64,000 nt of DNA from Chitinophaga sp. 180180018-3 (GTDB taxonomy: Bacteria; Bacteroidota; Bacteroidia; Chitinophagales; Chitinophagaceae), in the NCBI RefSeq assembly GCF_037893185.1, contig NZ_CP140772.1, forward strand, positions 1 to 64,000, written 5' to 3'. A model generated the notes under the pieces. The model did not search any database and was not told where the DNA came from. It was given only the letters and a program-made list of their open reading frames with translations. A program made the position numbers and the translations under genes. Of the stretch, positions 62,247-64,000 are shown piece after piece (the stretch's first letter is position 1; the number at the start of each line of letters is the position of its first letter).

Positions 62247-62299
62247 TTTTATCTTCGCTCTGTTGCTTAATTCCTCATTCCCAATTCCTGATTTTCTCT

Positions 62300-63796
62300 A
62301 TGCGTATCTTCCTCCTCTCTTTACTACCTTTTTTATTTGGATGTCATCAGACTTCGCCGGATGCAAAAGGAAAAGCATTGGTAGAGAAATATTGTTCCGG
62401 CTGTCATTTGGCGGTATCACCGGATATGCTGGACAAAGAAACCTGGACAAACCATGTGCTGCCTGCTATGGCGCCGCGGTTGGGGATCAGGGTGTGGAGT
62501 GGTAACAAATATTATCCTCCTATGCCCGGAGAAGCGCCGGCACAGCTTTCCATTACGGAATGGACAGAGTTGGTGGCGTATTTCCAACGCTGTGCTCCTG
62601 AGAAGCTCATACCTGCCCGGCCGTCGGTGCCGTTGCAGCGCGACTGGGCCTGTTTCTCCCTGAAAAAGCCGGTAGTAAAGGATACGCAGACAGTAGCGGC
62701 TACTACGATGGTGGCCTTCCTGCCCGATGGAAACGGGATACTCAGCAGCGATGGAAATAATACACTTACCCGCTGGAATAAAGAGCTGCAACCGGTATAT
62801 ATCCGGAAATTGCATTCCCCGGCTGTAAGTGTCATTTATACACCTGATAGCACTGGCCAATCCCAGGCAGTGCTGACGGAAATTGGTCACCTGCGCGCAC
62901 TGGATGTGCCCGCTGGAATTGTCACCAGGATTGATCTTGACAAACCGGATGTTAGCCAGACAGACCTCATGCCATTCCTGAAACGCCCGGTGCAGACGCT
63001 GGCTGCGGATTTTGATAAAGACGGACTTACAGATCTGCTGGTATGTGCTTTCGGTCATAACCAGGGTGGATTATACTGGCTGAAACAACTGCCCGGCCAT
63101 CATTACAGGCAGATGCCGATATGGGAAGTACCCGGAGCAATTCACGCAGAACTGAGAGATTTTAACAATGACGGCTATACGGACTTTATGGTGCTGTTTG
63201 CCGCAGGAAATGAAGGAATATGGTTGTTTGAAAATGATAAAAAAGGTGGTTTTATATCCACAAATCTGCTGCGATTTCCGCCGCTATATGGATCTACAAG
63301 TTTCCAGCTGGCCGATTTTAACGGAGATGGTAAACCAGACATACTTTATACCTGTGGTGATAATGCAGATTTTTCCATGATCCTTAAACCTTACCATGGA
63401 TTATATGTCTATCTGAATGAAGGAAATAACAAATACAGCCAGGCCTGGCATTATCCGGTCAATGGTTGTACTAAAGCTGTAGCGATGGATTTTAATGGCG
63501 ATGGCAGACTGGATATTGTTTCTATCGCATTCTTCGCAGATTTCCGCGACCGTTCCGGGGAAAAGTTCATTTACTTTGAGGGAGGCAGCAAGCCGCTGCA
63601 ATTTACACCACACTCGCCGCCACTGGAGCACGAAGGCCGCTGGCTTTGTATGGATGTAAATGATGTTGATGGAGATGGAGATCCGGATATTGTACTTGGA
63701 AACTATGCGCAGGGATTTATGATACTCGATCATTATAAGCCAGACTGGAAAGAGTATCAGCCGTTTATAGTACTACAGAATAATTCGAAGCGATAA
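62300..63796 (+). CDS. Cytochrome c/FG-GAP repeat lipoprotein
   Basis: 498 residues. The signal peptide ends in FLFGC (C15, lipobox). A heme-binding CSGCH motif follows at 32-36, with M57 as a possible distal ligand, giving a small cytochrome c-type domain (~18-110). The rest is a propeller-like array of FG-GAP/VCBS repeats with five Asp-rich loops of the kind DFNGDGKPDIL (calcium-binding type). Possible electron-transfer or surface-binding role. It lies 143 bp after susD with a hairpin between, so co-transcription is uncertain. The start chosen gives a proper signal peptide; the frame is open upstream. Confidence 0.88.
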   Translation: MRIFLLSLLPFLFGCHQTSPDAKGKALVEKYCSGCHLAVSPDMLDKETWTNHVLPAMAPRLGIRVWSGNKYYPPMPGEAPAQLSITEWTELVAYFQRCAPEKLIPARPSVPLQRDWACFSLKKPVVKDTQTVAATTMVAFLPDGNGILSSDGNNTLTRWNKELQPVYIRKLHSPAVSVIYTPDSTGQSQAVLTEIGHLRALDVPAGIVTRIDLDKPDVSQTDLMPFLKRPVQTLAADFDKDGLTDLLVCAFGHNQGGLYWLKQLPGHHYRQMPIWEVPGAIHAELRDFNNDGYTDFMVLFAAGNEGIWLFENDKKGGFISTNLLRFPPLYGSTSFQLADFNGDGKPDILYTCGDNADFSMILKPYHGLYVYLNEGNNKYSQAWHYPVNGCTKAVAMDFNGDGRLDIVSIAFFADFRDRSGEKFIYFEGGSKPLQFTPHSPPLEHEGRWLCMDVNDVDGDGDPDIVLGNYAQGFMILDHYKPDWKEYQPFIVLQNNSKR

Positions 63797-64000
63797 ATGC
63801 AGAGTTAAATGCAACGTAAAAATCGATTGTTTATTTGGAATAAAGGTAGAAATATGTATCTTACGGCCGTATTTTCTTTGCTACGCACAAAGGATACTTT
63901 TAGCGAGTCTTGGCTTATAGAGAACAGAGCACTAATATGTTAATGATCTTTTAAAGTACATCGTTCTTGTTCAGCGTTTTCCCGATATATACCTTATTTT
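63797..64000. other. Window end, no gene recognised
   Basis: These 204 bp are AT-rich, with no open frame of note and no clear hairpin. A gene may start beyond the window. Confidence 0.4.

Noticed and set aside
1..64000. Mobile elements, CRISPR arrays, rRNA genes or prophage modules
   Set aside because: No transposase, integrase, spacer array or rRNA sequence was seen; the beta-helix gene is the only phage-like feature.

Overview
The window looks like chromosome of a Bacteroidota bacterium, most likely Chitinophaga or a close relative in the Chitinophagaceae. The evidence is two SusC/SusD pairs, a hybrid two-component regulator with an AraC output, a FecI/FecR/TonB-receptor regulon, many small DUF families typical of this group (DUF4199, DUF4267, DUF4184, TMEM220-like), tandem terpene synthases, and promoters of the Bacteroidetes type (TTTG, 18-21 bp, TAnnTTTG). 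No rRNA, CRISPR array, transposase, integrase or prophage module was seen. The genus assignment is inference from gene content.

Layout. 1-1.4 kb: tRNA-Ser(GCU), a small GreA/GreB C-terminal-like (Rnk-like) protein and tRNA-Pro(UGG), each with recognisable promoter and/or terminator signals. 1.4-3.5 kb: two tandem class I terpene synthases with intact metal-binding and pyrophosphate-sensing motifs. 3.8-7.4 kb: an unusual operon of a LytS-type histidine kinase, a serine beta-lactamase-fold hydrolase and a LytTR response regulator. 7.5-18 kb: small accessory genes, including a RidA-like lipoprotein, two Crp/Fnr regulators, several orphan membrane or secreted proteins, a GNAT and an RNase Z-like metallo-hydrolase. 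18-20.3 kb: a 767-residue parallel beta-helix protein whose C-terminus resembles phage tail proteins. 20.4-25.2 kb: an HxlR regulator, a PI-PLC-like lipoprotein, a carboxymuconolactone decarboxylase/YciI/ECF42-type sigma cluster, and an SRPBCC-ArsR operon with two matching palindromes sitting on its promoter.

25.3-32.9 kb: a signal-transducing TonB receptor (STN domain) with FecR, a divergent FecI-type sigma factor and two co-directional lipoproteins; no SusD partner. 34.4-47.8 kb: a secreted SAM-hydroxide adenosyltransferase homologue, then a polysaccharide utilisation locus: hybrid sensor/AraC regulator, SusC, SusD, a GH30-like glycosidase and a GH35 beta-galactosidase, which together suggest a beta-galactan or arabinogalactan substrate. 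G-run direct repeats upstream of this susC are a candidate binding site for the hybrid regulator.

47.8-56.6 kb: an ECF sigma factor with a small membrane protein, DUF1697, SMI1/KNR4 and DUF4184 proteins, a DEAD-box helicase between two YceI proteins (one cytosolic, one exported), and a DoxX-YceI operon preceded by marR, with the same palindrome in front of both marR and doxX. SDR, DinB and TMEM220-like genes follow, with long hairpins in two of the gaps. 56.6-64 kb: a 561-bp gene-free leader region, a second SusC/SusD pair and a lipoprotein joining a CxxCH cytochrome c motif to FG-GAP-like repeats.

Coding assignments rest on recognised motifs and gene context read by eye. Start codons were corrected where the longest reading frame ran back into a neighbouring gene or a hairpin.
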